Shown: positions 16,101-24,711, numbered from the stretch's first letter. The stretch is 54,106 nt of DNA from Paludibacteraceae bacterium (GCA_905233255.1 CAJOCN010000003.1:1-54106), one strand, 5' to 3'. Made by a program: numbers and translations. The notes: generated by a model not told the origin, from the sequence alone.

Positions 16101-19100
16101 GCACACCGATCATGATCGTGCTCACGTCCTGCAAGGTCGGGTTACCGAGCACGGTGATCTTGTTCTGCGGCTTGCCGTTGGCATCGTCGTAGATCACGTA
16201 CGGAATAGTGTTGCTCACGCCTTCGTTACCTGCTCTCTTGGCTTTGTTACGAGCCGTCTTGGCGTCCGTCAAGACACGCAGCGGGAAGTCGAACATGTTA
16301 TCCTTGGGCCATACTGCCTCACGGTCGATAGCCGAGTTGTTGTTATACTGGCCCGGCGTCGTCAGATGCAGCGGGATCTCGTACTCATAGTAGTTGTTCT
16401 TGAGGTCGGTTCCCAGACGGATGAAACAGCTCAGATCGCCGTCCTTCAGTTCCGGATCAATAGCGGTCATCTGCTCCGCGTGGACGAACATCTGCAGGTT
16501 CTTGTACTGGCGCATGTCATACCCCGTGTTCTTATACATGGCGCGGGCGTCATGCGGGCTGAGGTTCATTACCCTCAATACCATAGCCTGTTCGTTCTGG
16601 GCGATGAGCTGAGCCTGACCAGGGTCGGTCTGTCTCGTCACGCCCGGCGGCAATACGTAGTTCACCGGCGTACGAGTACTGTTCTCCTCGATATTGACGG
16701 TCTGTACGTCGATGGACGCACCGGTGTTAACCGCCGTGCCGATTGGCGCGAGGTCACGCGTGTACTGCCTCCAGTCGCCGCGTACCAAGTCCAGCGTAGC
16801 GAAACGCAGGTGGGTCTCTTTCTCGCAGCCCGTGAGGTACATACGCATGAAACGGATGGATTTCCAGTTACGGATAGAACCGATCTTCTGTACCGTCGCA
16901 CTATCACCCTTGAGAGGTATCTTGAACTGGTACCACGTTACCTCCTGGGTCTCGCCATTACGCAACTGTACTCTGCGAACTTTCTTCTCGGTGATATGCT
17001 GCTTTCCTACATCCATCATATCCGGACGCAGGATCACTTTGTACTGGTAGTATTTCTCGTATTCGTTGAGGGTGTTATCCTGGTTGATATCCTCGATATC
17101 CGGCGTCAGAGTAGAGGCCGTACCGTAACTCTCCGTCTGTTGCTCGGTCGCCGGTGAGTTACCCTCCGTTCCGTTGAAATGTTTGTATCGCTCCAGAATA
17201 GGCACTTCTTCTCTATCGTAGTCCGTACCCCTGTAGTAATGGAAATTATCACCCGCGGGGTCGTTACGCGGTGAGAACCGTTCGTCCGCCCATCTGTTCC
17301 ATACATCCGGTGCCACGCGGCTCTGCAATTCCGCCAGGTATTGGCGGTACGCCGGCCAGTTCTGCTCCTGCGCCGTGCTCAGACCGTTCAGACCGACGTC
17401 CTGCATCGCCCGCGAACCCGCTTCGTTGCTGAACGCCACCACCGTACTCGTCGTCCTCGGCACATAACCCCAGATGGTACTGTCGATACGTCCCTGGTCC
17501 GTTGCCGAAACAGGCAAACCGTGCTCGAAAGCTTTCTTGCCGTCGCGCAAAATATCCTCGCTTATGTCGCCCAGGTTGATGTATAACTCGCCATCATAAC
17601 CCTCCGGGTTGGTCAGCGCAGGATCCATCAACCAGAACTGGATATACTCAATATTAGCCCGCTCGAAATCGGTGTTGTCCAACCGCCGCATGATACCCGC
17701 CCACCGTTTCTTGGGGTTCGTCAGATGACCATCGGAGCCAATCTCGCTTGCGGAGATATTATACTGTCCGCGGTCGGTAGGGTAGTACGCTAAGTTGAGG
17801 ATCGGCAGTTTCGTATCTACGTTACTTGCCTCCTGTTTATTGGGGTAAATCTCGTCCTGATAAACGATACGTGTGCGGTGGTCACTCAGCGCCGCCAAGT
17901 CATTACGGATATGTGCCGGCGTGTTCGTCTGCGGGTAGCCGAAGATGGGATCTACCGCGAACCATGACAGGTGCGCACGGTTCTTGTTATAACTCGTCTG
18001 GTTGATATCTTTCGACTCGTCAAAGACGCTCGGTGTGGAGGCCAGGAACCAGTAACTGGGGTAGTGTATGTCAATATTGGTGGTTGTGTTCTCGAAATCA
18101 TCGATATACGCCGTACCGACCTTGCCGACATCGTTGGTGTGACCCGGAATGAGGTGGGCGAACTCTGCGTTGATCTGGAACGTGGACGGAGCGGTGGCGG
18201 TGATCCAGGGGATTTTGTCAATCGCGTTGGTCAACCATTGCATCTCCGTTTTCCAACTACCGTTCAGACCCCAGATGGTGTTTGCCAACGGCTCGGAACC
18301 CGTAGTCACCTTCGTCGTCAACGGCCGCTCGCGCAGGTGCATGATCGTTCCGCCGACCACCAGATCCTTGTTGAACTCATACTCCAGATGGGCGCCGAAG
18401 AGGCTCTTGCGTTGCATCGAGAACGTGCTCTGGTTCTCCAGTTTCACATCAACGTTCGTGCCGCTCTCAAGGATCGAGGTGTTCAGGATAGTCACCGTTC
18501 CCATGGTGTAGTCCACGGTGTAATCGACGTTCTCAATAAGCGTTGCGCCGCCGGCGGTCACCGTGACCGAACCGCGAGGTACGTTCATCGCGCCCAAACG
18601 GATTTCGCTTCCGTTGGTGCCTTTGTATTTACCGGTGAGGTGGAATTTGTTCTTCTCGCTCAACTCCTGCGCCACAACGAGCGTGGAGTCGTACAACTCC
18701 TGGAAACAGTATTTGTCGGTTAGCCGGCTGTCGTACCCGAGCATCTTCTCCAGATGGCTGCCGAAAGGCTCCAGGACAGGGAAGATGATCTTACCGCCGC
18801 TCGAATAAACCGTCACGCCCTCCAAGAAGTCGAAACGTCCATCGGGACTCGCGTTATGTTTCTGGTCCAAGCGGTCGAGGTCCATGACGCGGATCAACTG
18901 TTTGCCGCTGATCGGACCCTCGTTGAGGTACTGTACATCCGTTCCCACCGAGTCGTTCCGGTACATTACATACAGTTCGAACTTGTCTGCCTGAATACTG
19001 GTGGCGCCGAGGGAATAGATGTTTTTCATCATCAGATCCCAAGTGCCGCGGTTCTTCTTACTCGGCGCATTGGCGCTGCTCTTCAGCATCTTCAGTGCCA

Positions 19101-20817
19101 AGGCAACGGATTTGTTCTGCCCCACGGCATTGCTGTCGCTCACCTGGTCTGTAGAGAACTCACCGACTTGGAAAACGCGCCCGTTATAGGTGTACTCATA
19201 AGCCACCGCCAAGACTTCGTCCTGGTTCAGCGCCGATTTGAGAGATATATATCCCAAGGCGCTGTTGAGGGTGTACTCGCTGCTGGTCAACAGACGCGCA
19301 CTCTCGATCTTCTCGAAATCGCTGCCGCCCTCCATTCCGTTCTGGCCTTCCAGCACGGTTGAGGTCTGTTGCAGGTCGCGGAAGGCGGTCGATTGTATAA
19401 ACCCGTACAGACCGTTGGTATTATTATCCGGCGGTACGTTGGTCACGCCGCCCCAACTCTGCTGCGTGTGCTCGCTGCTCTCGCCGAGGTCCGCAAAAGC
19501 CACTATGTTACGCGCCTGGTCGTAGTTACCGCGTTTGTTCGTGATCCACACCTCGATCTTGTTGATCTTCGCACCGCTCGCTACGTACGGTACGCTCGCC
19601 ATCGCCTCTTCATAATGGTCACGGAAGAAATGGCTCAGGAAGAAGTGCCGGTTCTCGTCGTAACTGTCGCCGCTCACGTCGAACTTCGTCATCTGTGCGC
19701 CACCCTTGCTGCTCACCGTCTGCGCCTGGCTGTTCTGCTGAGAAATCAGCGCCTGAATTTTCAGTTTGCCGAATTTCAGGTTAGTCTTGATACCGAACAG
19801 CGCCTGGCTACCGCGGATCAGCGAACTGGGCAGATCCATCGTTACGTTTCCTGCCTCCAGAGACTGGATAATATCATCCTCCTCGCCCTTGTAGTTCAAC
19901 TTCAAGTTCTGCTGGTCGAACGCAAAAGAGGCCTCGGTATTGTAGGACATGTTGAAGTTCAACTTCTGTCCCACCTTACCTTGTATGCTGGCTTGGATCT
20001 TCTCGTCGAAATCGAAGATGTTATTGTTTCGCGCGCGTAGCGTAAGGGACGGGTTCTCAATGTATTGGTGCTTGAATCCGAACAGTAACTCCGCACTTCC
20101 CTGCATCTTCAGTTGCACACCGCCGGGACCGAACACCTTGTCCGCCGGACCGATGTTGAACTTCATGTCGGTGATGTCGAACTTAGACTCGTTGTTATGC
20201 TCCACCTCGCCTATTTTCTGCTGCCAGTAATGGTGCATGATCTGGCGCTCGGCGTAGTGGTTGTACTCGTCTTGCGTCAGCATATAGGGCGTGGTGATGT
20301 CCGTGTCGCCCATTTTGGTACGGATGACATACGTACCCGTCTCCGGCTGGTACTCTACAGTCGTGGTGATGTTATTCGGGTCCTGCAGGTCTAACGTGCT
20401 TACCGGCTGATTCAATTCTCCGAAGTTCTGTGCTCCGAGTTGTTTGACACGTGTCGGTGCCCAGTAACTGCTATCGGTCTCCGTCACGAAATCCGCTACT
20501 TCCTCCGGCGTTTTGGTGGACGCTTCGGTAGTGCTGCCGTCCGTCTCCTCCAATACTCTCTTGGTGCGTTCCTCACGTGCCTTGCGGGCTGCCTCACGTT
20601 TAGCCTCTTCCTCTTTCTCCTTGGCTTTCTCCGCTTCGCGGGCGGCTTTCTCGGCTTCTTTCTGGGCTTTCTCCTCCGCAATCAACTCCTTCAGACTCTT
20701 GCCCCGCGTCTGCGCCATACTGCCCGTGGCCGCCATCGGCAACCACAGAATCAGACTAATCAGTAATATATATCGTATTTGCTTATACAAAATCGTCTTT
20801 GTTCTTTTAGCAGGCAT
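13141..20817 (-). CDS. sprA: T9SS translocon protein SprA
   Basis: A 2558-residue outer-membrane protein, the expected size for SprA (Sov), the very large beta-barrel that forms the T9SS export pore. Residues 1-36 form a signal peptide ending TGSMAQ. They are followed by a Lys/Glu/Ala-rich, probably coiled segment (about 40-95), then long SprA-type beta-rich domains (for example FGFKHQYIENPSLTLRARNN, GSAELLFGFKH) and a C-terminal amphipathic strand set ending SDNIGLNIKLMLTR. It would export the CTD-bearing proteins encoded at 343-10815. The ATG lies in the loop of a perfect palindrome (20810-20824). Probably transcribed with ruvA from the promoter at 21567-21598. Confidence 0.95.
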   Translation of the reverse strand: MPAKRTKTILYKQIRYILLISLILWLPMAATGSMAQTRGKSLKELIAEEKAQKEAEKAAREAEKAKEKEEEAKREAARKAREERTKRVLEETDGSTTEASTKTPEEVADFVTETDSSYWAPTRVKQLGAQNFGELNQPVSTLDLQDPNNITTTVEYQPETGTYVIRTKMGDTDITTPYMLTQDEYNHYAERQIMHHYWQQKIGEVEHNNESKFDITDMKFNIGPADKVFGPGGVQLKMQGSAELLFGFKHQYIENPSLTLRARNNNIFDFDEKIQASIQGKVGQKLNFNMSYNTEASFAFDQQNLKLNYKGEEDDIIQSLEAGNVTMDLPSSLIRGSQALFGIKTNLKFGKLKIQALISQQNSQAQTVSSKGGAQMTKFDVSGDSYDENRHFFLSHFFRDHYEEAMASVPYVASGAKINKIEVWITNKRGNYDQARNIVAFADLGESSEHTQQSWGGVTNVPPDNNTNGLYGFIQSTAFRDLQQTSTVLEGQNGMEGGSDFEKIESARLLTSSEYTLNSALGYISLKSALNQDEVLAVAYEYTYNGRVFQVGEFSTDQVSDSNAVGQNKSVALALKMLKSSANAPSKKNRGTWDLMMKNIYSLGATSIQADKFELYVMYRNDSVGTDVQYLNEGPISGKQLIRVMDLDRLDQKHNASPDGRFDFLEGVTVYSSGGKIIFPVLEPFGSHLEKMLGYDSRLTDKYCFQELYDSTLVVAQELSEKNKFHLTGKYKGTNGSEIRLGAMNVPRGSVTVTAGGATLIENVDYTVDYTMGTVTILNTSILESGTNVDVKLENQSTFSMQRKSLFGAHLEYEFNKDLVVGGTIMHLRERPLTTKVTTGSEPLANTIWGLNGSWKTEMQWLTNAIDKIPWITATAPSTFQINAEFAHLIPGHTNDVGKVGTAYIDDFENTTTNIDIHYPSYWFLASTPSVFDESKDINQTSYNKNRAHLSWFAVDPIFGYPQTNTPAHIRNDLAALSDHRTRIVYQDEIYPNKQEASNVDTKLPILNLAYYPTDRGQYNISASEIGSDGHLTNPKKRWAGIMRRLDNTDFERANIEYIQFWLMDPALTNPEGYDGELYINLGDISEDILRDGKKAFEHGLPVSATDQGRIDSTIWGYVPRTTSTVVAFSNEAGSRAMQDVGLNGLSTAQEQNWPAYRQYLAELQSRVAPDVWNRWADERFSPRNDPAGDNFHYYRGTDYDREEVPILERYKHFNGTEGNSPATEQQTESYGTASTLTPDIEDINQDNTLNEYEKYYQYKVILRPDMMDVGKQHITEKKVRRVQLRNGETQEVTWYQFKIPLKGDSATVQKIGSIRNWKSIRFMRMYLTGCEKETHLRFATLDLVRGDWRQYTRDLAPIGTAVNTGASIDVQTVNIEENSTRTPVNYVLPPGVTRQTDPGQAQLIAQNEQAMVLRVMNLSPHDARAMYKNTGYDMRQYKNLQMFVHAEQMTAIDPELKDGDLSCFIRLGTDLKNNYYEYEIPLHLTTPGQYNNNSAIDREAVWPKDNMFDFPLRVLTDAKTARNKAKRAGNEGVSNTIPYVIYDDANGKPQNKITVLGNPTLQDVSTIMIGVRNNGQHDASGEIWVNELRLNQFNEQGGVAAMANAALAVSDIAQLNVSGRLETAGYGSIESNVLDRNMDNFYQVAVSAALEGGRLFPEKAKIQMPLYVSYSNETTSPDYDPLDTDVKLKETLNSYDNKEQRDSIKKMTNTVHESTSFSVSNLKVNIHSKKKDMFYDPANFSISASYNKQNEHSPEMEKNITTDHKGSFQYAYSFNPKPWEPFSKVEKVQKVKVLKEMNFYYLPQSWAFSTNMHRTFSHMKMRDLAGASTEAMDLTFSKDFTWDRNVDIKYDLTKNMKFSLQTAMNAIIDEGKYTPEILKGGYFDPQFNHDKYEAWRDTIQRSLAKFGSPYTYQQVFTASWNVPLNRIPGLEALTANGSYNANYNWTRTASTTQGVDRGNVVNSTQTWQVDGGINFETWYGQSKYWKNTTQRYSGRGSRRNFKPKTYTQTVTLTKGEEIEITHRLNSELIRVNVTDSTGKAIAVNFRPEGNTKMKITPKTSCAKATITVTTKDPNERTPAQVTADMFTYVGTMFRKLQVTYRETNSLTVPGFMPEAGFMGQKIGSGPSAPGFDFAFGFIPRDFMERAKRNNWLSGDTSIVQPATRSHTSDFDIKLTLEPLPGLKIQMNGKRYMAQATSIIYSYGDLQENMTGSFNITQVAIGTMFSRIGSQEQNFRNSAFDQFIANRDIMVNRVQDQYTGTTLPSTGFLANIPIGTKYDPSKHGRVSRNSADVLVPAFLAAYTGRDVNRVSMNPFLGILKILPNWSVTYDGLGKLPWMKDHFKSVTLTHAYTCKYAIGSYSSYSTWVGNNSADKQVGFVRDVTTDTPRPSSAYDISNVTLTEAFSPLIGVNLTMKNSLNIKAEYRKQRNLALNVTSVQLTEGHTSEFVIGGGYTIKNLSFIAKNKDGGQKKVSNDLKIQVDLSYKDVKMLLRKVEEGITQASSGNKVLAIKISADYVLSQKINLQLFYDHQGTTPLISSSYPVRSDNIGLNIKLMLTR

Positions 20818-20855
20818 AGCCTGCGGTCTTTTGTCTTTGAGCGAAGCGGTCTGTC
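20810..20855. repeat. GACCGC-type palindromic element between ruvA and sprA
   Basis: On the minus strand the element reads AGACCGC-TTC-GCTCAAAGAC followed by AAAAGACCGC and the hairpin GCAGGC-TAT-GCCTGC. It fills the whole gap between the ruvA stop and the sprA start, and the sprA ATG sits across the hairpin loop. Related units are at 43870, 45177, 45879, 48296, 48470 and 48745. Confidence 0.85.
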
Positions 20856-21471
20856 AGAGCATTTTTAGTGCCTCGCGGATTACCGCTTCTACTTTGAGCG
20901 AAGGATCACCCTTCAGTATCTTATCTACCGCCTTGCCGCTGGCTGCCGCCGGGAAACCGAGCATGGTCAATGCGCTTACGGCTTCGGCTTTGACGCCGTT
21001 CTCTTCTTCGAACAACATACCCGCATGGCCGGCTTGGTCCGGTTCTGAACCGGCGCCGAAGTCAAGCTTGATCGCCTTGTCCTTCAGGTCCACAATGATG
21101 CGTTGGGCGGTCTTCGGTCCCAGCCCTTTCACTTTTGCCATCGCTTTGGCATTGCCCGTGGCGATCAGCATCCGCAACTCCTCGGCGCTGAACGCGCTCA
21201 TGATCATCCGGGCGGTCGATGCGCCCACGCCGCTTACCGTCATCAGCAACTCAAACAACTGACGCTCGGCTTGCGTCACAAAACCGTACACTTCGTGGGT
21301 GTCCTCACGGATAATTTCCGAGATAAACAACTTGGCTTCCTTGTTCTCGCTCCCAACCAGAGCACTATAGCCCGGCAGCGTGATTGCAATCCCGTAACCT
21401 ATGCCGGCAGCCTCTATAACAGCCTCCGTCGGATTCAAATCTGTTAATATTCCTCTGATATATTCAATCAT
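20854..21471 (-). CDS. ruvA: Holliday junction branch-migration protein RuvA
   Basis: A 205-residue protein starting at the conserved MIEYIRGILTDL. RuvA tetramers bind four-way junctions and guide the RuvB motor. Helix-hairpin-helix motifs are clear: LFELLMTVSGVGASTARMIM and MAKVKGLGPKTAQRIIVDLK. The flexible linker and C-terminal domain III (ALTMLGFPAAASGKAVDKIL) are intact. An in-frame ATG 33 bases upstream lies in a leader hairpin and is unlikely to be the start. ruvB is not in the window; ruvA instead leads into sprA across only 36 bases. Confidence 0.95.
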   Translation of the reverse strand: MIEYIRGILTDLNPTEAVIEAAGIGYGIAITLPGYSALVGSENKEAKLFISEIIREDTHEVYGFVTQAERQLFELLMTVSGVGASTARMIMSAFSAEELRMLIATGNAKAMAKVKGLGPKTAQRIIVDLKDKAIKLDFGAGSEPDQAGHAGMLFEEENGVKAEAVSALTMLGFPAAASGKAVDKILKGDPSLKVEAVIREALKML

Positions 21472-21495
21472 CGTCTGTATTTTCTTTGGTCTGTT

Positions 21496-21515
21496 CTCGC
21501 GCATTTTTGCGTGAG
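21496..21515 (-). promoter_or_regulatory. leader hairpin upstream of ruvA
   Basis: CTCGCGCA-TTTT-TGCGTGAG gives an 8-bp stem (one G-T pair) in the 5' untranslated region between the promoter at 21567 and the ruvA start at 21471. Confidence 0.4.
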
Positions 21516-21566
21516 TCCTGTATGTCTGTTCTGTCGGATTTTATCCGGCTATGCACAAAAAGCCCG

Positions 21567-21598
21567 CAAATGTACAACTTTTTTTCCATATACGCAAG
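21567..21598 (-). promoter_or_regulatory. promoter of ruvA-sprA
   Basis: On the minus strand: CTTG (21598-21595), 20-bp spacer, TACATTTG (21574-21567). The spacer carries ATATGGAAAAAAAG, a variant of the CATGTCAAAAAAAAG spacer of the mgtC, tRNA-Gln and pfp promoters. Confidence 0.7.
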
Positions 21599-21640
21599 CG
21601 CGCACGCATTTTTTTATAAAAAGAGTGCCATTTTTATTAA

Positions 21641-21686
21641 TTTTCATTTTTCATTTTTCATTTTTCAATTATTTTTCGTACCTTTG
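21641..21686 (+). promoter_or_regulatory. promoter of thiL preceded by TTTTTCA heptamers
   Basis: TACCTTTG at 21679-21686 is a consensus -7 box; the -33 region falls in a TTTTTCA heptamer run with no clear TTTG. The arrangement (heptamers, CAATTATTTTT, then TACCTTTGCA) recurs at 51545-51595. No thiamine-pyrophosphate riboswitch was seen in the leader, which is only about 15-20 nt. Confidence 0.65.
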
Positions 21687-21706
21687 CATGCCCATTATGT
21701 GTGATT

Positions 21707-22735
21707 ATGACAGAAATTGCTAAATACGGTGAGTTCGGACTCATCAAACATCTTACCAAGGACCTCAAAACCGTCCAGCCTTCGACCAGGAAATCCGTCG
21801 GAGACGATTGTGCCGTCATGGACTTCGGGTCCAAGAAGGTTCTAATGACTACCGACATGCTTCTCGAGGGCATTCATTTCAACCTCGAGTACGTGCCTCT
21901 CAAACATTTGGGGTACAAGGCGGCGGTGGTCAATTTCTCGGATATTTATGCCATGAACGGCACGCCGACCCAGATCACCGTTTCGCTCGGTATTTCCAAG
22001 CGTTTTTCGGTGGAGGATATAGAAGCGCTCTATTCGGGTATTCGTCTGGCATGCGAGCGGTACAACGTTGATCTCGTCGGTGGCGATACCTGTGCGTCCA
22101 TGACCGGACTGACCATCTCCATCACCTGCCTCGGAACAGCGGCTGCCAAGGATATTGTCTATCGCAACGGCGCCAAACTGAACGACCTCATCTGCGTCTC
22201 CGGTAACCTCGGTACGGCGTATATGGGACTCCAGCTCCTTGAGCGCGAGCGTCTCGTGGGCAATCAGGAGAAAGCCCAGGAAGCCTTCACCGGCAAGGAG
22301 TATCTCCTGGAACGCCAGCTTAAACCCGAGGCGCGGCGTGACATCCTCGAATCCCTCCGCAAAGCGGGGGTCAAACCCACTGCGATGATGGATATCTCGG
22401 ACGGACTATCCTCCGAACTGCTGCATATATGCACCCAGTCCGGCGTCGGTTGTTGCGTCTATGAGGACAAACTGCCGATCGACTACGAGGCAGCCGCCCT
22501 CGCCGAGGAGATGAACCTCAATATCGTCACCTGTGCGCTCAACGGCGGAGAGGACTACGAACTGCTCTTCACTTGTTCGCTCGACGACTACGAGAAACTC
22601 ATCCCCGTGGACGACCTCTACATCATTGGTCACATCACCAAACCCGAGTACGGATGCAACCTCATCGGCCGCAACGGCGAAGAAATATCGCTCAAGGCGC
22701 AAGGATGGAACGCTTTTGAAGAATCAAAAGAATAG
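21707..22735 (+). CDS. thiL: thiamine-monophosphate kinase ThiL
   Basis: A 342-residue enzyme that phosphorylates thiamine monophosphate to thiamine pyrophosphate with ATP. PurM/ThiL-type features: EFGLIKHLTKD, SVGDDCAVMD (metal and phosphate binding), LMTTDMLLEGIHF, AAVVNFSDIYAMNGTP, DLVGGDTCASMTGLTISIT, MMDISDGLSSEL and CALNGGEDYELLF. ATG at 21707 (MTEIAKYGEFG) is preferred over a GTG six bases earlier. It stands alone, without other thiamine genes nearby. Confidence 0.95.
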   Translation: MTEIAKYGEFGLIKHLTKDLKTVQPSTRKSVGDDCAVMDFGSKKVLMTTDMLLEGIHFNLEYVPLKHLGYKAAVVNFSDIYAMNGTPTQITVSLGISKRFSVEDIEALYSGIRLACERYNVDLVGGDTCASMTGLTISITCLGTAAAKDIVYRNGAKLNDLICVSGNLGTAYMGLQLLERERLVGNQEKAQEAFTGKEYLLERQLKPEARRDILESLRKAGVKPTAMMDISDGLSSELLHICTQSGVGCCVYEDKLPIDYEAAALAEEMNLNIVTCALNGGEDYELLFTCSLDDYEKLIPVDDLYIIGHITKPEYGCNLIGRNGEEISLKAQGWNAFEESKE

Positions 22736-22736
22736 C

Positions 22737-22864
22737 GATTGAATAACAATCGGCTGAAAACCGATAGAAAATCGGTCCAACCGTTAGTGATAAGTTAGAG
22801 ATAAGTTAGAGGTTCGTTAGATATTAAGCCTACCACACTATAGGATAACTATAAGGGAAAAGAA
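22737..22864. other. gap between thiL and ispD
   Basis: Contains a small hairpin (ACCGAT-AGAA-ATCGGT near 22759-22774) and two copies of an 11-bp unit GTTAGAGATAA-like (about 22785-22815). No clear promoter box with correct spacing was found. Confidence 0.4.
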
Positions 22865-23581
22865 ATGTACAATATTGCAGTCATATTAGCCGGCGGAATC
22901 GGCAGCAGAGTGGGGGGAGAAACCCCGAAACAACTCTTGCCTCTCGCTGACGGGCGCTCGATCCTCGAGCACTCCATTGATGCTTTTGAGCTCGCGCCGG
23001 ACATCGACGAGATCGCCGTGGTGATGCACCCTGAGCACATTTCTTCTCTACAAAAATTATGCCAAAATAACCATTGGCGGAAACTGACAAAAATCATCCC
23101 CGGAGGTACCGAACGATGGGAGTCGTCCTATAACGCTATTAAGACCTACGCTGCGGAATCTTCAAATCTTCAAATCTTCAAATCTTCAAATGACACTCTC
23201 TCCCTCCTGCTCCACGACGCAGCGCGGCCTTATGTATCCCAACGCATCATCGCCGAGGTGTGCCAGGCGCTGCAGGAGCATGAAGCCGTCACAGTGGCGG
23301 TACCCTCCACGGACACAATCTATATAACCGAACACAACCGCCTGACGTCTATGCCTCCGCGCGAAACCGTCTGGAGAGCACAGACCCCGCAGGCATTCCG
23401 CCTGTCAACGATCGCTGAGGCTTTTGAACGCGCACTCCGAGAGGGCAATATAGCGGCTACGGACGATGTGGGAATAGTGCATCGCTACATGCCGGAGACA
23501 CCTGTCTTCATCGTTCAGGGTGACGAACAGAACCGTAAAATAACGTACGCGGAAGACCTCAAACAAAACACACCGCAATGA
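22865..23581 (+). CDS. ispD: 2-C-methyl-D-erythritol 4-phosphate cytidylyltransferase IspD
   Basis: A 238-residue enzyme of the MEP isoprenoid pathway that makes CDP-methylerythritol from CTP. Motifs: AVILAGGIGSRVGGETPKQLLPL (nucleotide-binding loop), LLLHDAARPYVS, TVAVPSTDTI, WRAQTPQAFRL, ATDDVGIV. It is longer than usual because residues of the form SSNLQIFKSSN, encoded by the AATCTTCA repeat at 23157-23191, sit in the middle just before the catalytic HDAARP strand. Since no stop or frame shift results, the gene is probably functional. A second IspD-like domain at 27982 belongs to a polyol-phosphate enzyme. ispD overlaps the next gene by 4 bases (ATGA). Confidence 0.88.
   Translation: MYNIAVILAGGIGSRVGGETPKQLLPLADGRSILEHSIDAFELAPDIDEIAVVMHPEHISSLQKLCQNNHWRKLTKIIPGGTERWESSYNAIKTYAAESSNLQIFKSSNDTLSLLLHDAARPYVSQRIIAEVCQALQEHEAVTVAVPSTDTIYITEHNRLTSMPPRETVWRAQTPQAFRLSTIAEAFERALREGNIAATDDVGIVHRYMPETPVFIVQGDEQNRKITYAEDLKQNTPQ
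23157..23191. repeat. octamer repeat inserted in ispD
   Basis: Just over four units of AATCTTCA lie inside the ispD reading frame; 11 codons (33 bases) look inserted. The unit is the same as in the intergenic arrays at 12380, 12537 and 47700. Confidence 0.92.
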
Positions 23582-24711
23582 AAATCATCCTTTTAGGCAC
23601 AGCATACCCTTATCGAGGTGGGTTGGCTACGTTCAACGAGCGTCTCGCACGGCAGTTCCTCTCCGAGGGACACGAGGTGGAGCTATGGACCTTCACGCTC
23701 CAATACCCTTCGTTCCTCTTCCCCGGGAAAACGCAGTATTCATCGGAGCAAGCGCCCGCGGATCTCACGATCCGGAGAGTGCTCAATTCCTGCAATCCGT
23801 TCAACTGGATTCGTGTCGGGCGTGCCTTGCGCAAGGCGGAGCCGGATTTGCTCATCTGCTGTTACTGGATGGCGTTCTTTGCACCGGCTTACGGACTCAT
23901 TTCCCGCATTGCACGGCGGAACGGAAAAACCAAAACGGTAGCACTGGTGCATAATATGATGCCCCACGAACCGTCCATCTTGGATAAACTCTTTGCTCCT
24001 TATTTTGTAGCCTCCCAGGACGGTTTTGTCGCGTTGAGTGAGAGTGTGGCAGAGCAAATCTCCTCCCTTGCGGGCAGGTCGGGTGGGGTTGCCGTCTCCC
24101 CGCATCCCATCTATGACCATTACGGCGAGCGGATGACGAAAACGGAAGCCTGCAAAGCTTTGGGGCTGCCGGACGACAAACAGTATATGCTTTTCTTCGG
24201 ACTCGTGCGGGCGTACAAGGGGCTTGACTTGCTCTTGGATGCTTTCGGACAAGTGAAAGACAAACTGCCGGATCTGCAACTCATCATCGCCGGCGAGTTT
24301 TATGAGCACGAAGAAAAATACCGTGCGCAGATAGAGGCCGATGGTCTGAATAACAGAGTAATCATACGGAACGAGTTCATCCCTGATGCCGATCTGCGTA
24401 AGTATTTCGGCGCAGCCGACCTCATTGTACAACCCTATAAATCGGCTACGCAATCCGGCGTGACGCAAGTGGCTTTCCATTTTGAGAAACCGATGTTGGT
24501 TACGAATGTGGGAGGGCTGGGAGAGATTGTGCATGACCATAAAATGGGCTATGCCTGCGAACCTTCCGTTCCGGCGATTGCCGATGATTTGGTGGATTAT
24601 TTCACTAACTCCCGTCAGGAACCCTATACCGAATATCTGAAAAAAGAGAAAACCAAATACGCGTGGTCGAACCTCACCCGCGCGTTCACTAAAATAATGA
24701 ACAATGAATAA
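23578..24711 (+). CDS. GT4-family glycosyltransferase
   Basis: A 377-residue GT-B enzyme. The N-terminal half has LLGTAYPYRGGLATFNERLA, and the C-terminal half has the GT4 signature set: MLFFGLVRAYKGLDLLLDAF, QLIIAGEFYEHE, VIIRNEFIPDADLRKYF, ADLIVQPYKSATQSGVTQVAFHF (including the E/Q-x7-E-type loop region) and VTNVGGLGEIV. It should transfer an activated sugar to a surface glycan or lipid. It is translationally coupled to ispD and overlaps kdsD by 8 bases. The stretch SSLAGRSGGVAVS (24061-24090) looks like an in-frame copy of the GC-rich palindromic element that reads SLEGRDGVGLS elsewhere. Confidence 0.88.
   Translation: MKIILLGTAYPYRGGLATFNERLARQFLSEGHEVELWTFTLQYPSFLFPGKTQYSSEQAPADLTIRRVLNSCNPFNWIRVGRALRKAEPDLLICCYWMAFFAPAYGLISRIARRNGKTKTVALVHNMMPHEPSILDKLFAPYFVASQDGFVALSESVAEQISSLAGRSGGVAVSPHPIYDHYGERMTKTEACKALGLPDDKQYMLFFGLVRAYKGLDLLLDAFGQVKDKLPDLQLIIAGEFYEHEEKYRAQIEADGLNNRVIIRNEFIPDADLRKYFGAADLIVQPYKSATQSGVTQVAFHFEKPMLVTNVGGLGEIVHDHKMGYACEPSVPAIADDLVDYFTNSRQEPYTEYLKKEKTKYAWSNLTRAFTKIMNNE

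Noticed and set aside
15973..17157. Long open frame on the strand opposite sprA (394 codons)
   Set aside because: It lies wholly within sprA, has no family features and mirrors the codon pattern of the opposite strand. The same holds for other antisense frames in 13-20 kb.
21687..21706. TPP riboswitch before thiL
   Set aside because: The leader is too short and none of the conserved THI-box sequence is present.
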